A stretch of 26,473 nt of DNA from a bacterium (GTDB lineage Bacteria; Elusimicrobiota; Elusimicrobia; Elusimicrobiales; UBA9959). Location of the stretch: positions 1 through 26,473 of the forward strand of contig JAKAMO010000007.1 in NCBI GenBank assembly GCA_021812825.1, written 5' to 3'. The translations under genes and the position numbers were made by a program. Each line of letters begins with the position of its first letter. The stretch's first letter is position 1. Below the pieces are notes generated by a model. The model was not told the DNA's origin and ran no database searches. It was given only the letters and a program-made list of their open reading frames with translations. Positions 15,201 through 22,239 of the stretch are shown piece by piece.

Positions 15201-15514
15201 AAGCGCACGGTGAACATCGCGAAGTTGGGCTGGGCCATCGAGTAGATGTACTCTACGCCGGGTATCTCCCAGAGCTTGCGCTCGCCCACTTCGACGAGGT
15301 GCTTCTCTATCTCCTTGGGCGCCGCGCCGTAGAACGGCACCATGATGTCGAACATGGGCACGTTGATCTGCGGTTCCTCCTCGCGCGGCAGCTTGAACGT
15401 CGAGAAGACGCCGAGCAGGATGAAGGTTATTATCAGGATGGGGGTGAGGCGGGAGCCTATGAAGCTCTCCGCTATGCGCCCGGCCATGCCGTACTTGTGT
15501 TCTGGGTTCTGCAT
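12263..15514 (-). CDS. RND-family efflux pump, inner-membrane permease
   Basis: Proton-driven tripartite efflux pump subunit of 1083 residues with the AcrB-type layout: TM1 at about 25-45, a large periplasmic loop, TM2-6, TM7, a second loop and TM8-12. D419/D420 in GILVDDAIVVVENINRH match the AcrB proton-relay pair (D407/D408). The TM10 region reads GIVVRNSIILVDF, with Arg where AcrB has a relay Lys. The DD pair favours HAE-type (organic compounds) over HME-type metal pumps; substrate unknown. Start at ATG 15514 has GGAG 7 nt upstream; the open frame runs on to 15733 but that stretch is palindromic, non-protein-like DNA. No membrane-fusion adaptor gene adjoins. Confidence 0.92.
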   Translation of the reverse strand: MQNPEHKYGMAGRIAESFIGSRLTPILIITFILLGVFSTFKLPREEEPQINVPMFDIMVPFYGAAPKEIEKHLVEVGERKLWEIPGVEYIYSMAQPNFAMFTVRFKVGTSPETAANLIYTKTLDNKDIFPRGTGEPLIKFRAIDDVPVLALTLWGRDKSGYDLRRVAARIQTEINSVQNVSETRIIGGHKRQFIVHFDPVSIARHRLTPPMLAGIIKMSNANLPAGHYNKGDTVLLAQTDAFVRSAEDLRNIVVGVYDGKPVRLSEVADIADGPDEEERSVTMLQGPASSSKAGPSDAVTLSVAKRRGANATEVAREILSRVEAMKGKEIPDGVSLTVTRNYGETAKAKSDELIYHMLLATLSVTVLIALTLGLREAAVVLVAIPVTLALTMLVYFLYGYTLNRITLFALIFSIGILVDDAIVVVENINRHCMLHRKNSLFRNILNAVDEVGNPTILATWTVIASILPMAFVRGLMGPYMRPIPIGASVAMLFSLGVAFAFTPWLYAKVVEKWPLKHHGHGREGALDRWYRGLMKKLIYKPAAGRQFLLFTALLLAGALAMVAFRLVIFKTLPFDNKNEFQVIINMPESSSLARTEKAAKEMAAYLSTVPEVRDLQVYAGTSAPYNFNGLVRHYFLRREPYQADIQVNLSDKHERRRQSHDIALAARPKLKEIADSYGARVQVAEVPPGPPVLATMLVEVYDPNPKNQRALAEEIKNLLRKSDGIVDVDSYIPDDQPITRLEVDRQKATLNGIAAADIVQTAAMSLSGADIDSAHVEDENEAVDIRLRLSPEKRRELSTLKEIKFFSPNGTAIPMASFVKAENGLENQPIYRKNLQRVAYVTADIAGGTESPVYAVLDLKKKIDELSRARGAEIKQYFTRQPDSASETAIKWDGEWQITYEVFRDLGLAFAMVLVLIYILVVAWFEDFLTPFIIMAAIPMALIGIIPAHWAMRAFFTATSMIGFIASAGIVVRNSIILVDFINLKVREGMELREAVIEAGVVRFRPMLLTALAVIVGAGVILFDPIFQGLAISLIAGQIAATLLSRVAVPVLYYLAFAGREHRLKPAAAEPEVREELLGATGE

Positions 15515-15589
15515 TTGTCGCTCCGATGTTCTAAGGTTTCCGTCGGGGTCCTGTCGTCCGACGCGTATTTTTGTTCCGTCTGGCTGTCC

Positions 15590-15754
15590 GGGCGTTCTTC
15601 CGCGAACCCTGGAAGATGGAAACCCTTGCGTCGGTTTCCCCCCGTACTTTGGTCCCGCCGCGGGCCTGAAATTTCCGGTCTCCTCTCCTCGATCCCCGCT
15701 TTGTCTTAAAGTACGGGGCCCCCCCTTCCGCAACGGGTTCGTGGAAGAACGCCC
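15590..15754. repeat. Long imperfect palindrome between tolC and RND gene
   Basis: Outer arms GGGCGTTCTTCCGCGAACCC (15590-15609) and GGGTTCGTGGAAGAACGCCC (15735-15754) are 20 bp with one mismatch. Inner arms CCCCGTACTTT (15640-15650) and AAAGTACGGGG (15708-15718) are perfect. Between outer and inner arms each side also has TTGCG/CGCAA. The centre contains CCCGCCGCGGG. It fills most of the 273-bp gap (15515-15787). It could be a dispersed palindromic repeat, a small non-autonomous element, or a structured RNA within the operon transcript. Confidence 0.75.
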
Positions 15755-15787
15755 GTCCGTCCCTGCGGTTCAAGCGGGGCTTTGCGG

Positions 15788-17140
15788 CTAATAGTTCCCT
15801 GCGGACAGCCTGCCGGAGATGTCCTTGACCGCGGCGGCGTCCAGCGTCTCCGAGGCCAGCAGGGCCTGCGCATGGTAGAGGTTCAGCTTGAAAAGGTCCT
15901 GGTAGTAGGCGGCCTCGGCCTGCAGCACGCTGGCCTGCGCGCGCAGCACCTCCAGAACGCTCTGGCGGCCCTGGCGGTACAGCGGGCGGAACAGCTCCAG
16001 GGACTGCTTGGCCTTCTCCACGGTCTCCTTCGTGACCGGCAGGGTCTCGAGCGCGGAGCTGTAATTGTTGAGGGCTTCCGACAGCTCTACGGCGGCCTGC
16101 TTATCGGCTTCGTCGGCGCGGCTGGAGGCCATGGAGGCCTCGGCCCTGGCGCCGTCGCGCCTGGCGAACCAGGCGGGGTCGCCTATGGGCATGGTCAGGC
16201 GCAGGCCGAGCATGCGGTTGCCCTTGAAATCGGAAAGGCTCTCCGAATTGGTCTCCCAGGAGCCGAACGCCTCCACTACCGGCAGCACGGAGTTCTCCTG
16301 CATCTTCTCGGCCGTCCTGGAGATCTGCGCCATCTTGCGCAGGGCCAGCACGTCCTTGCGGCCGGCGGCTCCGTCCTCGAGCCGGCCCCGGTCGAGGGCG
16401 GGGTAGCCCGGGTCGCGCAGCTCGCCGGAAACCTCGGCCCCGCCGGGCAGGCCTACCGCTATACCCAGCTTCTCCTTCTCCAGCTCCAGCGCCTTGTCCC
16501 ACTCCAGTTTGTAGCCGCGCAGCGTGGAAAGTATGGCCTCGGCGCCGTAATAGTCCGAGCCCAGCACCATGCCCTTGTCCTTGAGCATCTGGGCGGTCTT
16601 GAGCTCGGTTTCCGCCGCCGCGACGCTGTCGGCGGCCAGGCCGGCCAGCCGGGCGCGCAGCAGGACCATCATCCACTGGTAGGCTATCTTGAAGGTTATG
16701 CCCGAGTTGGCGCGGGCGTAGCCGGCCTCGGCCGCCTCTACGCCGAGCTTTCCCATCTTTTCCGCGTTGGAAATGGCGAAGCCGGTGAACAGCGGGACCC
16801 CGGCCTCCACGCCTGCCATGTAGTTGCGCGCCGGGTCCGGGTCGTTTATCGTGGCCAGGGAGGCCATGCCGAAAGTGCCCTGCTTCATCGCCGTGGCGAA
16901 AGCGTAGACCGGGTCGTTCCCGTCGGTATACATGCCCTTGAGCTTCAGCCCGCCGAAGCGGCTCATCCTGGCCTGCTTAAGACCGGCCTTGGCCCCGCTC
17001 ACCCTGGCGGCCTCCGTTCTTATCACATTGTCGACTTTTAACCCGCGGTCCACGGCCTGCTCCAGCGTCAGGCCCGCCCTGGCGTAGGCGGCGAGGGGGA
17101 GTATCAGTATTGTAGCCAGCGGAAGCTTCTTCAGGTCCAT
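15788..17140 (-). CDS. TolC-family outer-membrane efflux protein
   Basis: Outer-membrane channel partner of the RND pump. 450 residues, in the TolC size range, with a signal peptide (1-22, ending AYARA) and LTLEQAVDRGLKVDNVIRTE, the usual start of the OEP domain, followed by two long coiled-coil repeats rich in Ala, Glu and Lys (about 170-240 and 360-440). Start ATG 17140 is preceded by AAGGAG at 7 nt; the frame is open further upstream but without a signal-peptide start. It is the first gene of the leftward efflux operon and is separated from the pump by 273 bases of palindromic DNA. Confidence 0.88.
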   Translation of the reverse strand: MDLKKLPLATILILPLAAYARAGLTLEQAVDRGLKVDNVIRTEAARVSGAKAGLKQARMSRFGGLKLKGMYTDGNDPVYAFATAMKQGTFGMASLATINDPDPARNYMAGVEAGVPLFTGFAISNAEKMGKLGVEAAEAGYARANSGITFKIAYQWMMVLLRARLAGLAADSVAAAETELKTAQMLKDKGMVLGSDYYGAEAILSTLRGYKLEWDKALELEKEKLGIAVGLPGGAEVSGELRDPGYPALDRGRLEDGAAGRKDVLALRKMAQISRTAEKMQENSVLPVVEAFGSWETNSESLSDFKGNRMLGLRLTMPIGDPAWFARRDGARAEASMASSRADEADKQAAVELSEALNNYSSALETLPVTKETVEKAKQSLELFRPLYRQGRQSVLEVLRAQASVLQAEAAYYQDLFKLNLYHAQALLASETLDAAAVKDISGRLSAGNY

Positions 17141-17293
17141 GCTTTTCTCCTTTCCTGCACCAATGAGATGCGGGGAAGGCGAAAAAGTTTCATAGGGCCG
17201 CCGCGAAAGACGGGTTTGCCCCCGCGCGAGTCCTCGGGACCGGTCCAAGGCGGAAGCCCATTATGCTATTATAGGCCTCCAGGGGGATATCTA

Positions 17294-17839
17294 ATGAAGA
17301 TACTCATAGCTGATGACGATAGCGCCAGCAGGATGGTGGCGGGACGGATAGTGGAGCTGTGCGGGCATAAGCCGGTCTACGCTTCCAACGGCACGGAGGC
17401 TCTGGTGGCGCTTTCCGACAGGGAGATACTGGTGGCCGTCTGCGACTGGATAATGCCGGGGCTTTCAGGGCTGGAGCTGATAAGGAAGGTGCGTGCCGAC
17501 GCTGCCAGGCAATACGTGTACTTCATAATCCTTACCGGCAGCAAGCTCGGGAACATAAATTTCATGGAGGCGATGGACGCCGGCGCCGACGATTACATGC
17601 AGAAGCCGCCCGATAAGGACCTGCTGAGGGTGCGTCTGAGGGTGGCGCAGCGCATTCTGAGCATGAACACCGAGATAGGCACGCTGAAGTCCATTATCCC
17701 TATCTGTTCCTATTGCGGCCGTATACGCCGCGACGACGAGGCCTATGAGACGCTGACGTCCTATATAGCGAAGAATTCCCCCATACGCTTCTCGCACGGG
17801 ATCTGCCCCGACTGCGCGAAGAAGCACTTCCCGGAATAA
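17294..17839 (+). CDS. Response regulator with C-terminal zinc-ribbon-like domain
   Basis: A 181-residue protein. Residues 1-120 form a CheY-type receiver: acidic DDD at 7-9, phospho-acceptor D51 (CDWIMPGLSG), Thr in ILTGS, and K104 in KPPD. The C-terminal 45 residues carry two Cys pairs (C138/C141 in IPICSYCGRIR and C171/C174 in HGICPDCAKK), a module usually seen after GAF, PAS or receiver domains in sensory proteins, probably binding a metal. No classical DNA-binding or cyclase output is present and no kinase is adjacent, so its output is unknown. AGGGGG lies 8 nt before the ATG; a TATTAT box is at 17267-17272. A short CCCGG/CCGGG hairpin spans its stop. Confidence 0.85.
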   Translation: MKILIADDDSASRMVAGRIVELCGHKPVYASNGTEALVALSDREILVAVCDWIMPGLSGLELIRKVRADAARQYVYFIILTGSKLGNINFMEAMDAGADDYMQKPPDKDLLRVRLRVAQRILSMNTEIGTLKSIIPICSYCGRIRRDDEAYETLTSYIAKNSPIRFSHGICPDCAKKHFPE

Positions 17840-17845
17840 CCGGGC

Positions 17846-18568
17846 TCAGAAAGTGTAGACGAAGCCGGCCGTCAGGCCTAGGCCGGAGAAGGAGGTCTTC
17901 CCCGAGCGGGCGAAGGAGCGGTAGCCTTCGGCCAGCGAGTGGAAGCGCCAGCGCGAATTGTCGAACTGCCATTCATAGCCCAGTCCCAGGTTCCAGGCCG
18001 GGTGCCAGCCCAGCAGCGGGGCGGCGAAAGCCGTATTTCGGGCGGAAGAGGAGAAGCGGTGGGCCGAGACCCCTCCGCGCAGCAGCACGTAGCGGGTCTG
18101 CGGCGTGCCGAGCGGTATCAGCGCCAGCTCGAGTCCGGCCGGTATCTCCAGGTGGGAGATGCGGGAGCGTCCTCCGTCCAGCCTGTCCTGGCCCATGCTG
18201 TTGTACTTGAGGCCGGTGTAATAGCGCACCCAGGAGAACAGGTGGCCTCCTGCCAGCAGCTTCGGTCCGGGGTAGGAGGTCTCGGTCTTTGCTTTCCCGC
18301 CGCCGAGGTTGATGACCAAAGCCTCGGATTGCAGCGCCAGCGAGGCGAAGGCCGGCTTCCGCGGGACCGTAGAGACCCCGTTTGAGATGTGCGCCACGCT
18401 TTTTACCTGGCCGGCCGGCATAGGCTGGCTGGTCTTGAGGTAGTCCAGGAACTCCTTCTTCTCCTTGTCGGTCCAGGCGTCCTGGCTTTTCAGGTCGGGC
18501 AGGCCGGCCGCGCGCGGCTGGGCCAGCGGCAGGGTCAGCAGTATCAGGGAGAGGAACGCGGTTCTCAT
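17846..18568 (-). CDS. Predicted outer-membrane beta-barrel protein
   Basis: A 240-residue protein with a signal peptide (1-21, LPLAQPRAAG) and a short helical segment (25-50, KEKKEFLDYLKTSQPM). From about residue 80 it has alternating amphipathic strands (VRYYTGLKYN, ISHLEIPAGLELALIPLG, YVLLRGGVSAHRF, WNLGLGYEWQF, WRFHSLAEGYRSF) and ends in GFVYTF with terminal Phe, typical of barrels recognised by BamA. About eight strands are plausible. Function unknown. Start at ATG 18568 is chosen because it begins the signal peptide; upstream in-frame codons belong to the neighbouring divergent gene. It is divergent from the NlpC/P60 gene, 34 bp apart. Confidence 0.72.
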   Translation of the reverse strand: MRTAFLSLILLTLPLAQPRAAGLPDLKSQDAWTDKEKKEFLDYLKTSQPMPAGQVKSVAHISNGVSTVPRKPAFASLALQSEALVINLGGGKAKTETSYPGPKLLAGGHLFSWVRYYTGLKYNSMGQDRLDGGRSRISHLEIPAGLELALIPLGTPQTRYVLLRGGVSAHRFSSSARNTAFAAPLLGWHPAWNLGLGYEWQFDNSRWRFHSLAEGYRSFARSGKTSFSGLGLTAGFVYTF

Positions 18569-18590
18569 CGATATATCTGGCGACTTGTTA

Positions 18591-18596
18591 TATAAT
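18591..18596 (+). promoter_or_regulatory. TATAAT box 6 nt before NlpC/P60 start
   Basis: Perfect TATAAT followed by six bases and ATG 18603; no room for a Shine-Dalgarno, so a leaderless mRNA is predicted. The -35 is not recognisable. The overlapping TATA sequence may also serve the divergent gene. Confidence 0.5.
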
Positions 18597-18602
18597 ACAA
18601 AA

Positions 18603-19061
18603 ATGAGGCTCCTGAAACCCGCGCTGGCCGCTTTGCTGCTGTCGGTCGCCGTGTCGGCCCGCGCCGCGACGATAGCCGAGGCCCGCGCCGGCGTGGTGCG
18701 CGAGACCATGACGTACCTGAACACCCCGTACCTCTGGGGGGGAATGCACCCGGATACCGGCATGGACTGCTCCGCCTTCGCCAAGCTGGTCTACGCCCGG
18801 GCCGGGCTTTACCTGCCGCGCGTTTCGGCAGAGCAGTTCGCCCAGACGAAGCGCCTTCCGCCCGCCTCCGTCCTGCCGGGCGACCTGATCTTCTTCGCCA
18901 TGAAGAACCCCGGCACCCCGCGCGTGGACCACGTGGGCATCTATGTGGGCAAGGGCTTCTTCGTTCATGCCTCGTTCAGCAACGGGGTGCACATCGATTC
19001 TGTATATAATCCATACTATTACGCCAGAATGGTCAGCGTGCGCAAGTACGCCGGCTTCTGA
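18603..19061 (+). CDS. Secreted NlpC/P60 peptidoglycan endopeptidase
   Basis: Cysteine peptidase expected to cut gamma-D-Glu/diaminopimelate links in cell-wall peptides. 152 residues: signal peptide 1-21 (VSARA), then a single minimal NlpC/P60 domain with catalytic Cys56 (GMDCSAFAKLVYARAG), His110 (VDHVGIYVG) and third polar residue His122 (FVHAS). No SH3 or LysM targeting domain, unlike many family members. ATG 18603 is the start because it opens the signal peptide; the in-frame codons upstream lie within the promoter and divergent gene. Confidence 0.93.
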   Translation: MRLLKPALAALLLSVAVSARAATIAEARAGVVRETMTYLNTPYLWGGMHPDTGMDCSAFAKLVYARAGLYLPRVSAEQFAQTKRLPPASVLPGDLIFFAMKNPGTPRVDHVGIYVGKGFFVHASFSNGVHIDSVYNPYYYARMVSVRKYAGF

Positions 19062-19075
19062 ACCGTCCCCGGCCC

Positions 19076-19103
19076 TTGACAAGTCAAGATAAAGGCCTAT
19101 ACT
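19076..19103 (+). promoter_or_regulatory. Promoter of secreted-protease operon
   Basis: TTGACA (19076-19081), 16-bp spacer, TATACT (19098-19103). Predicted start near 19110, leaving a leader of about 110 nt before ATG 19221. Confidence 0.75.
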
Positions 19104-19109
19104 ATTAAT

Positions 19110-19220
19110 TAGGACCGTCGACCCTCCAGGATATGTCGCCGCCAGGTAGGACCTAAGTCCTATTGCGCGCCGGGTCTTTGGACCTTTGATTAAAGTCAAA
19201 CGATAGTGGAAACTATATAT
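19110..19220 (+). promoter_or_regulatory. Long structured 5' leader
   Basis: Contains three consecutive hairpins: TAGGAC (19147-19152) / GTCCTA (19157-19162) with CTAA loop; GGTC / GACC around 19173-19184; and TTTGA / TCAAA around 19185-19200. No recognised riboswitch consensus and no T-run. A GACCT..TCCTA..TGCG string recalls the leader at 4184-4204. It may be a cis-regulatory RNA or protein-binding site. Confidence 0.4.
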
Positions 19221-20495
19221 ATGAAACGGTTGTGGCTTACCCTGGCGGCGCTGGCCGCGTTAAGTACCGGGCTCGTCGCAGAGGACGCGCCTTTCGGCGC
19301 TTTGACGCTGCCGTCCCCGGCCTCGGTTTCCGCGCCGTCCCCCGCGGCCGCCGCGGTCCCGGCCGAAAGGGAATGGCTGGTGCTGGTTTTCATCAACGGG
19401 GTGAACGACCTCGGCATGTTGGGGGACGCCGAGAAGGATATCAACGAGATGGAGGCCGTCGGCTCCACCGATAAGGTCGCGGTGCTGGCGGAATACGGGC
19501 TGATGGGGTCCGACGACGACTCCAACCTGCGGTTCCAGCGCGGAACCAAGACCCTCTACATAACCCGCGACGAGGACCCTGAGGAGATAACCTCGCCGGT
19601 GATCTATTCCTCCAACGACTCCGACATGGGCAGCGCGGCCAACCTGGTGCGCTTCGCCAGGCGCGGCCTGCGCCTCTACCCGGCCAGGAAGCTGGCGGTG
19701 GTGGTCTGGAACCACGGCGCGGGCCTCCAGGGGATCTCCTTCGACGACGTCAGCAGGAACCATATCGAGATCGATTCGCTGGGGCGCGCCATGGAGGAGA
19801 TAAGCCGCGCCGCTGGCCGCAAGATAGACGTTTTCGCCACCGACGCCTGCCGCATGCAGATGGCCGAAGTGGCCTACGAGTTAAGGAACGCCGCGTCCGT
19901 AGTGGTGGGCTCCGAGGAGACCATATCCGATGCCGGCTATCCCTACGCCCCCATACTCCGGCGCCTTGCCGCGAACCCCTCCATGAACGCGGAGCGGCTG
20001 GGCGCTCTCATCGTGGACGAGTACATCGCCAGCTGCAGCGATAACGCCACGCTCTCGGCCGTACGCACGGCGGCCCTGCCAACCTTCGTAAAGGCGCTGG
20101 ACAACTGGGTTTCCGCCATCCGTTCCGACCCGGCGGCCCTGGCCGCGGCGTCCGATAAAACCCTGACCGATTCCGTTTCGCATTTTTCCAACAAGGACTC
20201 GAAGGACCTCGTGGATTACATAGACAAGGTCGACGCTTCTCCCAGGGCGGGCGGGCGGGTCAGGGTCGCGGGCGCGGCGCTGAGGAACTATATTTCCGGC
20301 GCGCTGCTGATACGCTCCGGGGCTCTGCCGGCCGGACCGCCGCCGGACGGCGATCCCTATACGGCCGCCAACGGCCTGGCCGTCTACATTCCGGACCTGC
20401 GTTACGCCTCCGACAATTACGAGCGCCTGGCCTTCGCGGCCGACTCGCTCTGGGACGATTATCTGCTCGATATGATGAGGGAGAGGCTTAAGTGA
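19221..20495 (+). CDS. Secreted clostripain-like cysteine protease (family C11)
   Basis: A 424-residue protein with a signal peptide (MKRLWLTLAALAALSTGLVA) and a C11 caspase-like fold. The N-terminal strand WLVLVFINGVNDL, then DINEMEAVGS, are typical. Catalytic His165 lies in VVVWNHGAG and catalytic Cys210 in VFATDACRMQMAEVAYEL, each after a beta strand as in the clan. C11 enzymes generally cleave after Arg or Lys. ATG 19221 is chosen over GTG 19206 because it opens the signal peptide; the ribosome site is weak (GGAA). Start of a three-gene operon of secreted proteins, with the next start 2 bases after its stop. Confidence 0.9.
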   Translation: MKRLWLTLAALAALSTGLVAEDAPFGALTLPSPASVSAPSPAAAAVPAEREWLVLVFINGVNDLGMLGDAEKDINEMEAVGSTDKVAVLAEYGLMGSDDDSNLRFQRGTKTLYITRDEDPEEITSPVIYSSNDSDMGSAANLVRFARRGLRLYPARKLAVVVWNHGAGLQGISFDDVSRNHIEIDSLGRAMEEISRAAGRKIDVFATDACRMQMAEVAYELRNAASVVVGSEETISDAGYPYAPILRRLAANPSMNAERLGALIVDEYIASCSDNATLSAVRTAALPTFVKALDNWVSAIRSDPAALAAASDKTLTDSVSHFSNKDSKDLVDYIDKVDASPRAGGRVRVAGAALRNYISGALLIRSGALPAGPPPDGDPYTAANGLAVYIPDLRYASDNYERLAFAADSLWDDYLLDMMRERLK

Positions 20496-20496
20496 T

Positions 20497-22239
20497 ATGA
20501 GCGCCGCCGCCAGGACCGCCCGCATAACCGCCACAGCCGCGGTCCTGCTGGTTTGCGGCCTGCGGGCCGGAGCCGCCGAGGGCGACCCCGCCGACAGGCT
20601 GGCCGCCTACGAGCTGGCCATAGCCAGCGCCAATCCCGCCGCCGCGGCCGCTTACCTGAGGGACGGCGAGGCCCGCGAGCTGGCCCAGGCCGACCCGCGC
20701 AAGAGCGCGGAGCTGCTGGGCAAGGCCGAGGCGCTCAAGGACCTCAAGGACCTGCTGAACATGGACTGGGACGACGCCAAGGTCAACCAGCTCAACAAAT
20801 CTCTCGCCATCCGCATTGACGTGGAGAAGCCGCTTTCGCTGCTCGGCGTGGGGCCGGAGCCGGAGAAGCTGCTCTCCTGGCTGGTCCGGTACGCGCCCAG
20901 GTACCCGGCCGCCAAAAAGGCCGCCGTGAGGAAGGCCATAAGGCAGTGGGAGGTCGTCTTCGGCACGATGACCGACACCCGCACGATGAAATGGGGCCAG
21001 GCCGGCTGGCAGAACATAACAAAGGCCAACTGGGAAGGCATGGTGCTGCGCGAGCGCAACGCGGTGATAGAGAAGCTGATAGCGCGCGACCCGTCCTTCC
21101 TGATCTACAACGACGAGCGCCTTGCGGCCGAGAAGGACCGCGTGGCGGTGGCGGCGGCGCTGATCCAGGTGAAGAACTCCGGGGCCCTGTCTCCGGCGCA
21201 ACTGAGCCAGCTCTCTGGCAAGTCCTTCGACGACCAGCTCTACCTGTTGGGCAACATGTTCGACAACAGCGATATCGCCGTGAGCCAGGACCTGAAGAAC
21301 AAGATAAACTCCGCGCGTTCCTCGCTGCCGGGCGAGGTGCTGCCTTACCAGCAGCGCCAGCTCTTGGGCGGCATGCTCAATACCGCGGTGACGAAAGAGC
21401 TCTCCGGCACGCAGGCCGGAGCCCGCGCGCTTTCCGCCTTCCCCGGCGGGCTGAAGATAACCGTGGCCCCCGTGCAGGGGGCCTATTCCCGCTACGACGC
21501 CTCCACCGGCGGCATAGTGCTGGACTCGGAGACCATACAGCAGTACATGCGGGTGAAGGGCTACACGGCGGACTCGCTGATGCGCAGTCCGGAGCAGGTG
21601 GCGGAGATAGCCAAGTACATGTCCCCGGCCGTGGTCTACGAGTCCGCCCACAAGATGCAGGCCGACTGGGCCGTCTCACGTGGCATATACCTGCCGCAGG
21701 TGCAGGAGAATGAGATAGAGGCCATGTCGCTGGAGGGGCTGTATACGACGGAGAAAATGCAGAAAGACCGGAAATTCAAGGATATTCTTACCTCCAGCAG
21801 GGAATTTTCTTCGTATGCCGCCAAAAAGATGGATGTCGGCACGCAGTACCAGAAGCGGGGTTCCAAAGGATTCGCGATTACAGTGCGACAATTATATTCC
21901 GCCGGGCTGCCATCGCTGTCCACCGCGGCCGCCCATGTTCTGGGCGCTGTAACCTCGGAGTTGGAGCGCCGCGAGACCATGCCCGCGGCTGAAAAATCCG
22001 CCCTGGACTCAGGAGGCCTAAGCCTTTCCGAGACGCTGGAGATGTCCCCGGAGGAGCTGGCCTACTCGGTAAAAGAGATACAGACGCCGGTACTTGTTAA
22101 AATACAGGGGGACCTGTCCAACCTGGGTACGTACAGGAGCCGTTACGCCGCCTCGGACAGGCAGGGCCGCAAAAGCCTGAAAGCGCTGGAGCGCGGCACA
22201 GCCTCGGCCGGCGCGGCCGTGCCGCCATTGACCATATGA
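20497..22239 (+). CDS. Large secreted protein with degenerate zincin-like motif, unknown function
   Basis: A 580-residue protein with a signal peptide (1-27, CGLRAGAA) and a mostly helical mature part. Residues 330-345 (GGIVLDSETIQQY) followed by VVYESAHKMQADW (380-392) and QENEIEAM (403-410) look like a gluzincin layout, HExxH then a downstream Glu, but the first His is Tyr381 (YESAH). E382 and H385 are kept and E404/E408 lie 19-23 residues on. If the fold is right it is probably a non-catalytic relative. Not matched to a named family. Coupled to the clostripain gene upstream and overlapping the next gene by 4 bp. Confidence 0.7.
   Translation: MSAAARTARITATAAVLLVCGLRAGAAEGDPADRLAAYELAIASANPAAAAAYLRDGEARELAQADPRKSAELLGKAEALKDLKDLLNMDWDDAKVNQLNKSLAIRIDVEKPLSLLGVGPEPEKLLSWLVRYAPRYPAAKKAAVRKAIRQWEVVFGTMTDTRTMKWGQAGWQNITKANWEGMVLRERNAVIEKLIARDPSFLIYNDERLAAEKDRVAVAAALIQVKNSGALSPAQLSQLSGKSFDDQLYLLGNMFDNSDIAVSQDLKNKINSARSSLPGEVLPYQQRQLLGGMLNTAVTKELSGTQAGARALSAFPGGLKITVAPVQGAYSRYDASTGGIVLDSETIQQYMRVKGYTADSLMRSPEQVAEIAKYMSPAVVYESAHKMQADWAVSRGIYLPQVQENEIEAMSLEGLYTTEKMQKDRKFKDILTSSREFSSYAAKKMDVGTQYQKRGSKGFAITVRQLYSAGLPSLSTAAAHVLGAVTSELERRETMPAAEKSALDSGGLSLSETLEMSPEELAYSVKEIQTPVLVKIQGDLSNLGTYRSRYAASDRQGRKSLKALERGTASAGAAVPPLTI

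Noticed and set aside
12329..15709. A 1126-codon open frame on the plus strand opposite the RND pump
   Set aside because: Composition is His/Gln/Val/Arg-rich and repetitive, as expected of an antisense frame in high-GC DNA; the minus strand encodes a clear RND protein.
15515..15733. 73-residue N-terminal extension of the RND pump
   Set aside because: It translates palindromic DNA, precedes no recognisable domain, and ATG 15514 has a good ribosome site right before the normal RND N-terminus.
18465..18602. 46-residue upstream extension of the NlpC/P60 protein
   Set aside because: It would overlap the divergent outer-membrane gene and the TATAAT box and would hide the signal peptide that starts at ATG 18603.
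19110..19220. c-di-GMP (GEMM) riboswitch in the protease leader
   Set aside because: The conserved GEMM core (GCAAA-type and tetraloop-receptor strings) is absent; only simple hairpins are seen.
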